NCBI GenBank assembly: GCA_905479095.1
Contig: CAJQLD010000006.1
Location: 1 to 64,000, forward strand
Direction: 5' to 3'
DNA length: 64,000 nucleotides
Source: an uncultured Flavobacteriaceae bacterium
GTDB taxonomy: Bacteria > Bacteroidota > Bacteroidia > Flavobacteriales > Flavobacteriaceae
Part shown: piece by piece, positions 54,012-63,695 of the stretch
How the letters are laid out: every line of letters starts with the position of its first letter
How positions within the stretch are numbered: position 1 is the first letter of the stretch
Made by a program: the position numbers and the translations under genes
Notes under the pieces: model-generated
Database searches by the model: none
What the model was told of the DNA's origin: nothing
What the model saw: the letters and a program-made list of their open reading frames with translations, nothing else

Positions 54012-54683
54012 ATGATCGAAGATATTCAAGCTGCGATTCCTCTTGGCTTTTTTTTAGCTTTTATGATTGGCCCTGTTTTTTTTGTACTCATTGAAACAAG
54101 TATCACAAAAGGAATTAGAGCTGCCATTGCTTTTGATGCGGGCGTTATTATTGCAGATATTATTTTCATTTCAGTGGCATATTTTAGTAGCTTTCAACTA
54201 TTAGAAAATTTAAGTAATCAACCAGGTTTGTATGTCTTTGGTGGAACCATCTTAGCGATCTACGGGTTAATCATTTTTATTAAAAAGCCCAACCTAAAAG
54301 AAATTAAAAATCAATTTAATAATTCATTTAAAGCTAATTATATAGAGCTATTCATTAAAGGGTTTTTATTAAACTTTATAAATATTGGTGTTTTACTATT
54401 TTGGTTAGGAGTGGTCATTGTTACAGGTCCAAATTTTGAGAACGACATCAATCGTTTTATGGTATTTTTTGGAACATTAATGCTAGCTTATTTTATAACA
54501 GATTTGATTAAAATTGTGTTGGCAAAACAATTAAAGAAAAAATTAACCCCTGGAATCATTATAAAAACAAAGAAAATTCTTGGGGCACTTTTAATAATTT
54601 GTGGATTAACACTCATAACCAAAGGATTTTTACCAAAAGACAAATTAAACCCACAAACGATTATTGAAGATATAAGAGAATAA
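54012..54683 (+). CDS. LysE/RhtB family transporter
   Basis: A 223-residue membrane protein with about six hydrophobic segments, matching amino-acid exporters: IPLGFFLAFMIGPVFFVLIETSITKGIRAAIAFDAGVIIADI is the LysE N-terminus and GFLLNFINIGVLLFWLGVV the second half. The substrate is unknown. It ends near the tRNA-Cys terminator. Confidence 0.87.
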   Translation: MIEDIQAAIPLGFFLAFMIGPVFFVLIETSITKGIRAAIAFDAGVIIADIIFISVAYFSSFQLLENLSNQPGLYVFGGTILAIYGLIIFIKKPNLKEIKNQFNNSFKANYIELFIKGFLLNFINIGVLLFWLGVVIVTGPNFENDINRFMVFFGTLMLAYFITDLIKIVLAKQLKKKLTPGIIIKTKKILGALLIICGLTLITKGFLPKDKLNPQTIIEDIRE

Positions 54684-54685
54684 AA

Positions 54686-54711
54686 AAACCACATCAGTGA
54701 TGATGTGGTTT
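54686..54711 (-). terminator. Rho-independent terminator of tRNA-Cys
   Basis: A perfect 11-base stem (AAACCACATCA / TGATGTGGTTT) with a GTGA loop. On the minus strand it is followed by a run of seven Ts, so it ends the tRNA-Cys transcript. It may also stop the LysE transcript. Confidence 0.85.
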
Positions 54712-54721
54712 AAGTAAGTTG

Positions 54722-54792
54722 AGGCGTCTAGCGGATTCGAACCGCTGTAGAAGGTTTTGCAGACCTCTGCCTAGCCACTCGGCCAAGACGCC
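54722..54792 (-). tRNA. tRNA-Cys (GCA)
   Basis: Minus-strand cloverleaf of about 71 bases without encoded CCA. Acceptor stem GGCGTCT pairs with AGACGCC; the anticodon arm is AGGT-CTGCAAA-ACCT, with anticodon GCA; the T arm is GCGG-TTCGAAT-CCGC. The discriminator base is U. Confidence 0.95.
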
Positions 54793-54889
54793 AAAAACGA
54801 ACGCAAATTTAAGCAAATTTAAACATTACACAAGATAAAAGAAATATATCAGTAAAAACAAGATAACCTTTACAAAAGAAAAAATAAAG

Positions 54890-55783
54890 TTGCACGCCAT
54901 TACAACCATACATTTTATTGTGAATCCTATTTCTGGAAAAGGAAAAAACAGCCTAGACCCAGCAATGGTCTTAAGGGTTTTTAATCCAAAGACGTTCAAA
55001 GTAGAAATTACAGAAACTCTTAAGCCATCCCACGCCATTGAGCTTTCTTTAGAATCGATTAAAAAAGGAGTTGATATTATTGTCGCCTGTGGAGGCGACG
55101 GCACGATAAACGAAGTTGCGGGATGTTTAATTGGTACCAGAGTTAAACTTGGTATTATCAAATTTGGATCAGGAAACGGTTTAGCAACCACCCTTAATAT
55201 ACCCAAAAATAGTGAAGACGCCTTAAGGGTGATTAAACAAGGCATCACTACCAAAATTGATGCAGGCGAAATAAACAATCATTATTTTTTCAGCAACTCT
55301 GGCATTGGTTTCGACGCCAACGTTATAAATAATTATTCAAACACAAAAAAAAGACAGTTAGCCTCCTATTTGAAAGCATCGCTTTCCACGTTTTTTTCTA
55401 AACCACCTCCGCTTTCAATTGAAATAGCGATTAACTCTGAACTTTTTTCGTTAAAACCCTTTATGGTATTTGTTTCAAATTCTAATGAGATGGGGTATGA
55501 CATCTCTCTAACTCCAAAAGCATCTATTCAAGATGGCATGCTTGACGTTATTATTGTGGAGACCCTTAATAAATTAGAAATTATTTATTTTGCTTTTTTA
55601 CTACTGATAAAAAAACCGCAAAAATTTAAAAAAGCACACTATTTCTTAACTAAAAACATAGAAATAACCAATCTTCTAAGTGGAGGAGTTTTAACCCAAA
55701 TCGATGGGGAATCAAGGCAAATTGATTCCAACACACTTAAGATCAGTATTAAAAAAGCCGCACTTTCAGTTATTATTCCCTAA
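54890..55783 (+). CDS. YegS/BmrU-family lipid kinase (diacylglycerol kinase family)
   Basis: A 297-residue lipid kinase with the DAGK catalytic fold. The N-terminus HFIVNPISGKGKNS and IIVACGGDGTINEVAGCL (Gly-Gly-Asp-Gly-Thr) are the ATP-binding motifs, and GIIKFGSGNGLATTL and FSNSGIGFDANVI are family markers. The start is TTG. Substrate (diacylglycerol or sphingoid-like) is unknown. A gap of 97 bases separates it from tRNA-Cys, which is on the other strand. Confidence 0.88.
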   Translation: MHAITTIHFIVNPISGKGKNSLDPAMVLRVFNPKTFKVEITETLKPSHAIELSLESIKKGVDIIVACGGDGTINEVAGCLIGTRVKLGIIKFGSGNGLATTLNIPKNSEDALRVIKQGITTKIDAGEINNHYFFSNSGIGFDANVINNYSNTKKRQLASYLKASLSTFFSKPPPLSIEIAINSELFSLKPFMVFVSNSNEMGYDISLTPKASIQDGMLDVIIVETLNKLEIIYFAFLLLIKKPQKFKKAHYFLTKNIEITNLLSGGVLTQIDGESRQIDSNTLKISIKKAALSVIIP

Positions 55784-55785
55784 AG

Positions 55786-56145
55786 TTAATCCCGGTTTTC
55801 ACTCAACACAATCGTTACTTTTTCGACATCTCCCCCTAATGGTGGGTTGATTTTTGAAACCGAAACAGTCGTGGCGGTTACCGTGGGGCATTTATCAAAG
55901 ATTTGGTGGATGATTCGTTTTGCAACCGCCTCCAACAGCTTCGCTGGAACGCTCATCTCTTCAACGACAATCGCATTTAATGTTACATAGTCAACCGTGT
56001 CGTTTAAAGCGTCTGTCACAGACGATTTTTCTAAATCAGCATTAACACTTACATCTACCCTGTAGTCACTCCCAATCGTTGTTTCCTCGCTCATACACCC
56101 ATGATACGCATACACTCGAATGTTTTCAACCTTAATTACTCCCAT
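55786..56145 (-). CDS. folB: Dihydroneopterin aldolase
   Basis: Folate-pathway enzyme of 119 residues converting dihydroneopterin to hydroxymethyldihydropterin and glycolaldehyde. IRVYAYHGCMSEETTIGSDY, DALNDTVDYVTLNAIV and KLLEAVAKRIIHQIFDK are characteristic. It ends three bases from the lipid kinase stop (convergent). Confidence 0.95.
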   Translation of the reverse strand: MGVIKVENIRVYAYHGCMSEETTIGSDYRVDVSVNADLEKSSVTDALNDTVDYVTLNAIVVEEMSVPAKLLEAVAKRIIHQIFDKCPTVTATTVSVSKINPPLGGDVEKVTIVLSENRD

Positions 56146-56215
56146 TTTATAGTTTTTTATTTTGATAAAAATAATAATTATACCGAAGATATATCTATAA
56201 ACTTTTTATTTGATT

Positions 56216-56223
56216 AATTTTGC
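56216..56223 (+). promoter_or_regulatory. -7 promoter box of glnS
   Basis: TAATTTTG fits TAnnTTTG, 30 bases before the glnS ATG. Confidence 0.45.
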
Positions 56224-56253
56224 TGCGTATTTATTCAAGAAATACATAGCATT

Positions 56254-58284
56254 ATGTCAGACACCCACAAACCGCTCAACTTTTTAGAGCAAATAGTAGA
56301 AGAAGATTTAAAGAACGGCTTGCCACAAAACAAACTACGCTTTCGATTTCCCCCAGAACCGAATGGCTACCTCCATATTGGTCATACAAAAGCGATTGGT
56401 ATTAGTTTTGGTTTAGGTGAAACCTATAACGCACCAGTTAATTTGCGTTTTGATGATACGAACCCCACGAAGGAAGATCAGGAATATGTAGATGCAATCA
56501 AAGAAGACATCACTTGGTTAGGGTATCAATGGGACAAAGAGTTATACTCCTCGGACTATTTTGAGCAATTACACGTTTGGGCATTAGAAATGATAAAAGA
56601 TGGCAAAGCCTATGTAGACTCTCAATCTAGTGAAGCCATGGCTGTTCAAAAAGGAACGCCGACGCAACCAGGGGTAGATGGGCCATTTAGAAACCGCTCT
56701 GTAGAAGAAAATCTAGCCCTTTTCAATCAAATGAAAAACGGAGAATTCAAGGCAGGTACACATGTTTTAAGAGCTAAAATAGACATGAAGCATGTGAATA
56801 TGTTGATGCGCGACCCGTTAATGTATCGCATCTTACATGCGGATCACCACCGAACCGGATCGACCTGGTGTATTTATCCCATGTATGACTGGACTCATGG
56901 CGAGAGTGATTATTTAGAACAGGTTTCACACTCCCTCTGTTCCTTAGAGTTTAAGCCTCACAGAGATTTATACGATTGGTTTAAAACAATGGTTTCTAAT
57001 TATACGAAAGAATCCCTCCCTATAATTCCAAAACAACGCGAATTTGCACGATTAAACTTAAGCTATACGATTATGAGTAAGCGAAAGTTATTAAAATTGG
57101 TTGAGGACAACATTGTGAGCGGTTGGGACGACCCTCGAATGCCAACAATCTCTGGACTTAGACGTCGAGGTTACACCCCCACTTCCATTCGTAAGTTCAT
57201 AGATACCGTCGGGGTTGCAAAGCGCGATAACATAATAGACGTCTCTCTTTTAGAGTTTTGTGTTCGAGAAGATCTCAACAAAAAAGCCGCTCGGATTATG
57301 GCTGTTTTAGATCCTGTAAAACTTGTGATTAAAAACTATCCCAAAGAAAAAGAGGAGTGGTTAGAGGCTGAAAACAACCCAGAAGATGAAACGAGTGGTT
57401 CGAGAACGGTTCCGTTTTCTAAAGATCTTTATATAGAACGCGATGATTTTAAAGAAGACGCTAATAGTAAGTATTTTAGACTCTCACTTGGGAAAGAAGT
57501 ACGACTCAAAAATGCTTTTATTATCAAAGCAGAAAGTGTCGTAAAAGATGCTAGTGGGAAAATTTTAGAAATTCACTGTAGTTATGACCCAAAAAGTTTA
57601 AGCGGCAGCGGAACCCCCGAAAGCCTTCGAAAAGTAAAAGGAACTTTGCATTGGGTTTCTATAGCGCACGCCATTGAAGCAGAAGTTAGAGAATATGACC
57701 GTTTGTTTGTACACGCAGAACCAGACAATCAAACAGAAAACTTTTTGACATTTGTAAATCCAAAATCATTAAACGTTAGAAAAGCGTTCATTGAGCCACA
57801 CATTAAAAATGCAAGTATTGGTGAACAATTTCAATTTCAACGCATCGGATATTTCAATCTAGATAAAGACACAAGTGAACACAACTTAGTGTTCAATAAA
57901 ACAGTTGGATTACGAGATACTTGGGTAAAACAAGCTCCTAAACAAACGCCTAACCAATCTAAACCAAATCCAACACAACAATCACAAAGAAAACCGATTG
58001 ACGTTATTAAACAACTTGGAAAAAAATACACGAACCTTCCTGAAGAAAAGCAGCTCAAAGTCAAAACGGAGATTCAAGCTTTAGCCAAAGACGTCTCTTA
58101 TGAAGATTTAGAACCGTTATTTAATACCGCCGCCAAAAAAGTGGGGACACGCATCGCTACCGTCATCACCCTAAATGAACTATTAAAAAACGGGTTAAAA
58201 CGCACCGAACAGATCGACATTTTTGTAGCAACGGCTAAATCGGATGATCATCCCTTGTTAAACGAGGAAGCGAGCCGTATTTAA
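56254..58284 (+). CDS. glnS: Glutamine--tRNA ligase fused to a YqeY-like domain
   Basis: A 676-residue class I synthetase. The catalytic domain has RFPPEPNGYLHIGHTKAI (HIGH motif), YDWTHGESDYLEQVSHSLCSLEF and the KMSKS-type SYTIMSKRKLLKL. The standard GlnRS part ends near residue 560. The remaining ~110 residues begin after a Gln/Pro/Asn-rich linker (KQTPNQSKPNPTQQSQ) and read DVIKQLGKKYTNLPEEKQLKVKTEIQ...VGTRIATVITLNELL, resembling the YqeY/GatB C-terminal tRNA-binding fold. Such fusions are known in Bacteroidota. Confidence 0.95.
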   Translation: MSDTHKPLNFLEQIVEEDLKNGLPQNKLRFRFPPEPNGYLHIGHTKAIGISFGLGETYNAPVNLRFDDTNPTKEDQEYVDAIKEDITWLGYQWDKELYSSDYFEQLHVWALEMIKDGKAYVDSQSSEAMAVQKGTPTQPGVDGPFRNRSVEENLALFNQMKNGEFKAGTHVLRAKIDMKHVNMLMRDPLMYRILHADHHRTGSTWCIYPMYDWTHGESDYLEQVSHSLCSLEFKPHRDLYDWFKTMVSNYTKESLPIIPKQREFARLNLSYTIMSKRKLLKLVEDNIVSGWDDPRMPTISGLRRRGYTPTSIRKFIDTVGVAKRDNIIDVSLLEFCVREDLNKKAARIMAVLDPVKLVIKNYPKEKEEWLEAENNPEDETSGSRTVPFSKDLYIERDDFKEDANSKYFRLSLGKEVRLKNAFIIKAESVVKDASGKILEIHCSYDPKSLSGSGTPESLRKVKGTLHWVSIAHAIEAEVREYDRLFVHAEPDNQTENFLTFVNPKSLNVRKAFIEPHIKNASIGEQFQFQRIGYFNLDKDTSEHNLVFNKTVGLRDTWVKQAPKQTPNQSKPNPTQQSQRKPIDVIKQLGKKYTNLPEEKQLKVKTEIQALAKDVSYEDLEPLFNTAAKKVGTRIATVITLNELLKNGLKRTEQIDIFVATAKSDDHPLLNEEASRI

Positions 58285-58285
58285 G

Positions 58286-59209
58286 TTATTTTTTTAATTT
58301 TTTAGGACCGTTTTTCATCGCCTCTCCAATCTGATTACTTGCGGTAAAACTAGCCACCATGTCGTTTAGCATTGTACTGCCTGCCTGCGGTGAATTAGGC
58401 AATAGAATAAGATTACTATTTGTTTCTTGCCCAATAGATTGAAGGGTATCGTAGTGTTGTGTCACTACAATTAATGCCGAAGCTTCTTGAGAGTTAATCC
58501 CCACCTTATTTAGCACTTCTACAGACTCCTCAAGGCCACGAGCAATTTCACGACGTTGATCGGCAATACCTTGCCCTTGCAGGCGTTTACTTTCTGCTTC
58601 AGCCTTCGCTTTTTCTACAATCAGAATTCGCGCAGCATCTCCCTCAAATTGTGCCGCAATTTTTTCACGTTCAGAGGCATTAATTCGGTTCATCGCCTCT
58701 TTAACTTGTGAGTCTGGATCTATATCTGTCACCAAGGTTTTTATGATGTCATATCCATAATCCATCATGGCCTGGTTTAACTCCGACTTGACAGCAATAG
58801 CAATATCATCTTTTTTAACAAAAACATCATCAAGCTTCATCTTTGGTACTTCAGCTCGTACCACATCAAACACATATGAGGTGATCTGATCGTGTGCATA
58901 GTCTAATTTATAAAAGGCATCATAAACCTTGTCTTTAATCACCTTAAACTGAACAGATACTTTTAAACGAACAAAAACATCATCCAGTGTTTTGGTTTCA
59001 ATTAAGACATCTAACTGTTGGATTTTTAAACTTAAACGACCCGAAATACGATCGACTAAAGGAATTTTGAAATGAAGCCCAGACTGACGAATGCTTTGAA
59101 ATTTCCCAAAACGCTCAATAATAGCGGCGGTTTGTTGCTTGACTGTAAAAAGTGCAGCAAAAATAATAATCAATCCAAAAATAATAAAGAGTATTAAAAA
59201 AAATGACAT
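58286..59209 (-). CDS. SPFH/Band 7 domain protein (QmcA-like)
   Basis: A 307-residue protein with one N-terminal transmembrane segment (FFLILFIIFGLIIIFAALFTV) and then the SPFH domain (QQTAAIIERFGKFQSIRQSGLHFKIPLVDRIS; DVFVRLKVSVQFKVI). A coiled helical region with EREKIAAQFEGDAARILIVEKAKAEAESKRLQGQGIADQR follows. Members organise membrane proteases or lipids. No NfeD gene is next to it. Confidence 0.88.
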   Translation of the reverse strand: MSFFLILFIIFGLIIIFAALFTVKQQTAAIIERFGKFQSIRQSGLHFKIPLVDRISGRLSLKIQQLDVLIETKTLDDVFVRLKVSVQFKVIKDKVYDAFYKLDYAHDQITSYVFDVVRAEVPKMKLDDVFVKKDDIAIAVKSELNQAMMDYGYDIIKTLVTDIDPDSQVKEAMNRINASEREKIAAQFEGDAARILIVEKAKAEAESKRLQGQGIADQRREIARGLEESVEVLNKVGINSQEASALIVVTQHYDTLQSIGQETNSNLILLPNSPQAGSTMLNDMVASFTASNQIGEAMKNGPKKLKK

Positions 59210-59293
59210 AGTAATAAGATTTAAATTAGAGTTAGATATTTGTAATTTAGTATTTTATATTGAAAAAACGAAACGAACCAGAGAAAAAAAACA

Positions 59294-60205
59294 TTAACGG
59301 CTTAGTTCTAACGAAACCACAGAATTTTCTTTCAGCGCATTCGCATTTGTAAAACGAATAACCGTTCCGTTGAGGTCTGCTTCAATCAAATAAAAAGCTC
59401 CCTTATAGAAATTATGCTTGATAACCGCTTTGAGCAAACCGTCTTCTATTAAATTAATTTCATGCGCATAATAGTAGTGACCATCAATAACGCTGTATTC
59501 ACTAAAAAAGGCAGCGACAAGCGAATGCCTCGGATTTAAGTAGATATCCCTAGGGGTATCCGTGACCAAAACAGTCCCGTTGTGTAGTACCATCATTTGG
59601 TCCGCAAAAGACAGAACATCATCTTTGTCATGAGTTGCCAACACACAGGCGATGTTATTTGTTTTTAAATACGCAAATAAATTACGTCTCAAAGATTGTT
59701 TTTTGAAGTTATCGATATGGCTAAAAGGTTCATCCAGAAGAATTATTTCAGGACGTCTTGCAATTGCTCGCGCCAAGGCCACACGTTGCTTTTGACCCCC
59801 GCTTAAGAATTGTATTTTAGTGTTTTCAAAGCCTTCTAATTCCACAACCTCAATGAGCTCTTTAACGCGTGCTTTTTTTTTGTCGGGATAAAAATTAGAG
59901 AGATGATCTCCAATGTTTTCGGAAACACTGGTATAGGGCATCAAATCAAATTCTTGCGCCACATATTTCATAAAATCATGACCCACTACAAGTTTGTTTT
60001 TTGGCCCTAAAATAGGCTGATCTTTCCAGGATATTGATCCGTTATCAACATCCATTTGTCCAAAAATTAGTTTTAGAAGTGTACTTTTTCCAGAACCACT
60101 TTCTCCAACAATCGCCAAACAATCGCCACTTTTAACGACCGCAGAAACCGCCCTTAATACGGAGCGTTCATTGTAATTAAAAGAAACATTTTTTATTAAA
60201 AGCAT
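59294..60205 (-). CDS. ABC transporter ATP-binding protein
   Basis: A 303-residue ABC ATPase. Walker A is GESGSGKSTLLKLIF, the signature motif is LSGGQKQRVALARAIARRPEIILLDEPFSHID (signature and Walker B), and the H-loop is LATHDKDDV. The C-terminal ~75 residues form a small TOBE-like or regulatory domain (DLNGTVIRFTNANALKENSVVSLELSR). It resembles Fe3+/spermidine-type importers (FbpC/PotA). No permease or binding protein is next to it in the window, so its partner is elsewhere. Confidence 0.9.
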   Translation of the reverse strand: MLLIKNVSFNYNERSVLRAVSAVVKSGDCLAIVGESGSGKSTLLKLIFGQMDVDNGSISWKDQPILGPKNKLVVGHDFMKYVAQEFDLMPYTSVSENIGDHLSNFYPDKKKARVKELIEVVELEGFENTKIQFLSGGQKQRVALARAIARRPEIILLDEPFSHIDNFKKQSLRRNLFAYLKTNNIACVLATHDKDDVLSFADQMMVLHNGTVLVTDTPRDIYLNPRHSLVAAFFSEYSVIDGHYYYAHEINLIEDGLLKAVIKHNFYKGAFYLIEADLNGTVIRFTNANALKENSVVSLELSR

Positions 60206-60212
60206 CTATTGA

Positions 60213-61208
60213 CTACAAAATATTTGCAACCAGATATTCTGCAATTTGAATTGCATTGGTAGCCGCCCCTTTACGTAAGTTGTCAGAAACAATCCACATA
60301 TTTAAAGTATTTGGTTGGGTTTCATCTCTTCGAATACGACCTACAAAAACATCATCTTTTCCATGCGCATAAATTGGCATTGGATAGGTGTTTGTATCGG
60401 TGTTGTCTTGGACGGTGACTCCATCAAATTGACTTAATATAGTGCGGACTTCAGCGAGATCAAAATCGTTTTCAAATTGCACATTTACAGATTCAGAATG
60501 ACCACCTGCAGTTGGAATTCTAACGGCAGTCGCGGTAATTGAAAATGAACGATCATTTAATATTTTTTGTGGCTCTCTTGCTAATTTCATTTCTTCTTTA
60601 GTGTACCCGTTTTCAAGGAACACATCACAATGCGGTAAGGCATTTCGGCCTATTGGGTAAGGGTAGGCCATTTCGCCTTTAACCCCATTAATTTCGTTTT
60701 CTAATTGTTGAACTGCTTTGACACCGGTTCCAGAAACAGATTGATACGTTGAAATAACCACACGTTTCATTTTATATTTCTCGTGTAATGGCGATAGCGC
60801 CATGACTAATTGAATTGTGGAGCAGTTTGGATTGGCGATAATTTTATCATCAACCGTCAGTTCAGAAGCATTAATTTCAGGAACGACTAGTTTTTTTGTG
60901 GGATCCATTCGCCAAGCAGAAGAATTGTCAATTACAATCGTTCCAGCATCCGCAAATTTTGGAGCCCACTCAAGAGAGGTGTCTCCACCAGCAGAAAAAA
61001 TAGCAATATCAGCTTTCATTTCGACCGCTGTGGCCAGGCCAACAATGGTATAATCAACCCCTTTATACGCCACTTTTTTACCCACACTTCGTTCTGAAGC
61101 GACAGGAATAAGTTCTGTGATTGGAAATTGACGCTCTTCGAGTAACTTTAACATGACGGTCCCAACCATTCCGGTAGCACCTACAACTGCAATTTTCATT
61201 TTTTTCAT
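60213..61208 (-). CDS. asd: Aspartate-semialdehyde dehydrogenase
   Basis: NADPH-dependent enzyme of the lysine/threonine/methionine pathway. MKIAVVGATGMVGTVML is the nucleotide-binding start, IANPNCSTIQLVMALSPLH holds the catalytic Cys, and PIGRNALPHCDVFLENGYTKEE, AVRIPTAGGHSESVNV (catalytic His) are family motifs. The track starts at 61250 with an improbable hydrophobic leader; ATG 61208 (MKKMKIAVV) or 61199 (MKIAVV) is more likely. Confidence 0.95.
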   Translation of the reverse strand: MKKMKIAVVGATGMVGTVMLKLLEERQFPITELIPVASERSVGKKVAYKGVDYTIVGLATAVEMKADIAIFSAGGDTSLEWAPKFADAGTIVIDNSSAWRMDPTKKLVVPEINASELTVDDKIIANPNCSTIQLVMALSPLHEKYKMKRVVISTYQSVSGTGVKAVQQLENEINGVKGEMAYPYPIGRNALPHCDVFLENGYTKEEMKLAREPQKILNDRSFSITATAVRIPTAGGHSESVNVQFENDFDLAEVRTILSQFDGVTVQDNTDTNTYPMPIYAHGKDDVFVGRIRRDETQPNTLNMWIVSDNLRKGAATNAIQIAEYLVANIL

Positions 61209-61266
61209 CTTTAATTCAGTCTGTAAAATTAATAAATAAACTGAAAACAACCTCTGTAAAACAAAA

Positions 61267-61292
61267 AAAGACGAACCTCTTGGTTCGTCTTT
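61267..61292 (-). terminator. Rho-independent terminator of mscL
   Basis: A perfect 11-base stem AAAGACGAACC / GGTTCGTCTTT with a four-base loop. Read on the minus strand it runs on into TTTTTTTGTTTT, between the mscL stop and the asd start. Confidence 0.88.
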
Positions 61293-61312
61293 ATGAATCT
61301 CACTAAAAAAGG

Positions 61313-61714
61313 CTATTTTTTTAGCAAATCCCTAATGTCTGATAATAGCTCGTTGTCTGACGGACCAGTAGGGGCTGCTACGACAACTTCTTCTTCTTTT
61401 TTAAATTTGTTAACCCCTTTTACAAGAAGGAACATAAAGAAAGCAACAATAATAAAGTCAATTGTGTGAGTTAAAAACTGCCCCCACATCAACGCGGACT
61501 CCCCTTCTAAAACACCTTGAGCATTTAAACTGCCTTCAGATAAAATGTATTTTAAATTTTTTAGATCCGTTTTAAATACTAATCCAACAAGTGGCGAAAT
61601 AATTCCTCCTGTAAAGCTAGTAACGACTTCTTTGAAAGCTGCGCCCATCACAAAGCCAACTGCAATATCGATGAGGCTGCCTTTCATGGCAAATTCTTTA
61701 AATTCTTTGAACAT
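61313..61714 (-). CDS. mscL: Large-conductance mechanosensitive channel
   Basis: A 133-residue pentameric channel subunit that opens under osmotic downshock. FKEFAMKGSLIDIAVGFVMGAAFKEVVTSFTGGIISPL is the first transmembrane region, FLTHTIDFIIVAFFMFLLVKGVNKF is the second, and a charged C-terminal helix follows. Single gene with its own terminator. Confidence 0.95.
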   Translation of the reverse strand: MFKEFKEFAMKGSLIDIAVGFVMGAAFKEVVTSFTGGIISPLVGLVFKTDLKNLKYILSEGSLNAQGVLEGESALMWGQFLTHTIDFIIVAFFMFLLVKGVNKFKKEEEVVVAAPTGPSDNELLSDIRDLLKK

Positions 61715-61793
61715 AATTAAGTAGGTTTTGAGTTAATATTTCCCACTAAATTAATAAAAAAAAAGTTGTAAAAGGTTTTTTTTCGAGTTTTAA

Positions 61794-62903
61794 CTAAGTT
61801 GTCACGATCTTACGTTTTACTCGTTGTGAGATTCCTGTGATGAGTTCGTAAGAAATTGTACTGGCATTGGTGGCGGCTTTTTCTGCAGAATGGCTCGCAT
61901 CAAAAAACACGACTTCATCCCCCTCTTTACAATCGATATTAGTGACGTCGACCATAATCATATCCATACATACATTTCCTACAATAGGTGCTTTTTTTCC
62001 GTGAATCATTACAAACCCAACGCCATTACCAAAGTGGCGACCAATTCCGTCAGCATGACCAATTGGAAGCGTAGCAGTTTCAATATCAGAGATACTTTTA
62101 AAAGCCCGATTATATCCAACACTTGCGCCTTTTTTTATTTGGTGAATTTGCGAAATAATAGATTTTAAACAAGCGACAGGAATCAAGTTTTTAGTTTCTT
62201 TTTCAGAGTTTCCAAACCCATATAAACCAATTCCACATCGTACCATATCAAAATGAGCTTCAGGATAATTTAGCACTCCCGAAGTATTGCACAAGTGTTT
62301 GATAATGGGATAGCCCAAGCCATTAATAAAGGTCTCGGTAAGCGATTTATAGAGATTAATTTGAGCAAATGTAAATTCTTGTTCTTCAAAATCTTCACTT
62401 GCTGCTAAATGCGAAAACACAGATTTTACTTTTAAGGACGATGCTTCCTTTAAAGATTCTAGAACCAAATCAAGTTCTTCTGGTTCAAACCCTAAGCGAT
62501 TCAAGCCGGTATTAAACTTTATATGAATTGGATAGTTGTTTTGATTTAGATTTTTTGCAATCCCCTCAAATTCCTGTAAAAGTTTTAAGCTGTATATACT
62601 TGGCTCCAAACAGTGCTCAATTGCTAAGCCTAAATTTTTAACTAAGGGGTGCAGCACTAAAATAGGTTTTGTGACCCCGGCTTTTCGAAGTGCAACTCCT
62701 TCGGCGACATAAGCAACAGCAAAATAGTCCACTCCAAGTTGCTGCAAATAATTAGAAACAACGTCTGCATCACTTCCGTATGCAAAAGCTTTCACGACTG
62801 CTAAAAAAAGGGTGTCAGTATTTAATTTTGCTTTTAAAACCTCAAAATTGTGTTTTAAAGCAGGGAGATTAATTTCTAAAGTTGTTTCGAACACTTTAGG
62901 CAT
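61794..62903 (-). CDS. alr: Alanine racemase
   Basis: PLP enzyme making D-alanine for peptidoglycan, 369 residues. The PLP-lysine motif is [13 protein letters not shown] (the usual KANAYG has Phe here in place of Asn), followed by the TIM-barrel residues [10 protein letters not shown] and [12 protein letters not shown]; the C-terminal domain has [11 protein letters not shown] (catalytic Tyr) and [13 protein letters not shown]. The start overlaps the tdk stop by eight bases, so it is coupled to tdk. Confidence 0.95.
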   Translation of the reverse strand: MPKVFETTLEINLPALKHNFEVLKAKLNTDTLFLAVVKAFAYGSDADVVSNYLQQLGVDYFAVAYVAEGVALRKAGVTKPILVLHPLVKNLGLAIEHCLEPSIYSLKLLQEFEGIAKNLNQNNYPIHIKFNTGLNRLGFEPEELDLVLESLKEASSLKVKSVFSHLAASEDFEEQEFTFAQINLYKSLTETFINGLGYPIIKHLCNTSGVLNYPEAHFDMVRCGIGLYGFGNSEKETKNLIPVACLKSIISQIHQIKKGASVGYNRAFKSISDIETATLPIGHADGIGRHFGNGVGFVMIHGKKAPIVGNVCMDMIMVDVTNIDCKEGDEVVFFDASHSAEKAATNASTISYELITGISQRVKRKIVTT

Positions 62904-63537
62904 TTGATTTCTTTTTATTGACTTCTATTGGATTAATCACATCCATATCACTCAATTTATCTTTGGTGATGGCCTTATAATAGGCCGATCTACTAAGCGG
63001 CTCATACTCGTCGACTTCTCCTAAAAGCACCAGAGAGTCGTTTTTAGATTTTCGATGACTGTATTGAGCTAAATTTCCTGTATGTGTACACACAGCGTGA
63101 ACCTTGGTAACGTACTCGGCGGTTGCCATTAGATTTGGCATGGGCCCAAAAGGATTCCCTTTAAAGTCCATATCAAGTCCTGCGACAATCACTCGAACGC
63201 CTTTATTCGCTAGATCATTACAAACGTTTACAATTTCATCATCAAAAAACTGTGCCTCATCAATTCCAACAACCTCACATCCATCTGCTAAAAGAGGGAT
63301 GTTAGAAGCGGACGGAACAGGGGTTGAGCGAATTTCGTTTGCATCATGTGAAACGACCATTTCGTCATCATACCGAACATCAATAGCAGGTTTAAAAATC
63401 TCTACTTTTTGTTTTGCAAATTGTGCACGTCTCAACCGTCGAATCAACTCTTCTGTTTTTCCAGAAAACATAGATCCGCAGATCACTTCGATCCAACCAA
63501 ATTGTTCTTTAGGGTTTACTGTATTTTCGAGAAACAT
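62896..63537 (-). CDS. tdk: Thymidine kinase
   Basis: Salvage enzyme of 213 residues phosphorylating thymidine. [22 protein letters not shown] is the P-loop, [19 protein letters not shown] the Walker B/DEAQFF motif. The lasso domain reads [21 protein letters not shown] and [13 protein letters not shown]; most of the four zinc cysteines of the canonical type II enzyme are replaced. First gene of the tdk-alr unit. Confidence 0.94.
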   Translation of the reverse strand: MFLENTVNPKEQFGWIEVICGSMFSGKTEELIRRLRRAQFAKQKVEIFKPAIDVRYDDEMVVSHDANEIRSTPVPSASNIPLLADGCEVVGIDEAQFFDDEIVNVCNDLANKGVRVIVAGLDMDFKGNPFGPMPNLMATAEYVTKVHAVCTHTGNLAQYSHRKSKNDSLVLLGEVDEYEPLSRSAYYKAITKDKLSDMDVINPIEVNKKKSNA

Positions 63538-63695
63538 TTTGTAATTTTAACACCAAACGAAATTTATATTCGTTTTTTATAAAGGTCACGTAAATTTATT
63601 AAAAATCAAAAGTATAAATTTAAAAGTTATAAAAAGACATTATTATAAAGTTTGCAGTCGCCTTAAAATGGATATCAATTAATTAACAACACACA
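63538..63695. other. Divergent intergenic region between tdk and the last gene
   Basis: An AAACGAA/TTCGTTT inverted repeat (63555-63575) followed by a T-run is the only structure seen. It holds no gene and presumably carries both divergent promoters, but no exact TAnnTTTG box was found. Confidence 0.4.

Noticed and set aside
54890-55783. Possible NAD kinase instead of a lipid kinase
   Set aside because: The VNPISGKGK and GGDGTINEVA arrangement and the C-terminal sequence fit the YegS/BmrU lipid-kinase group better.
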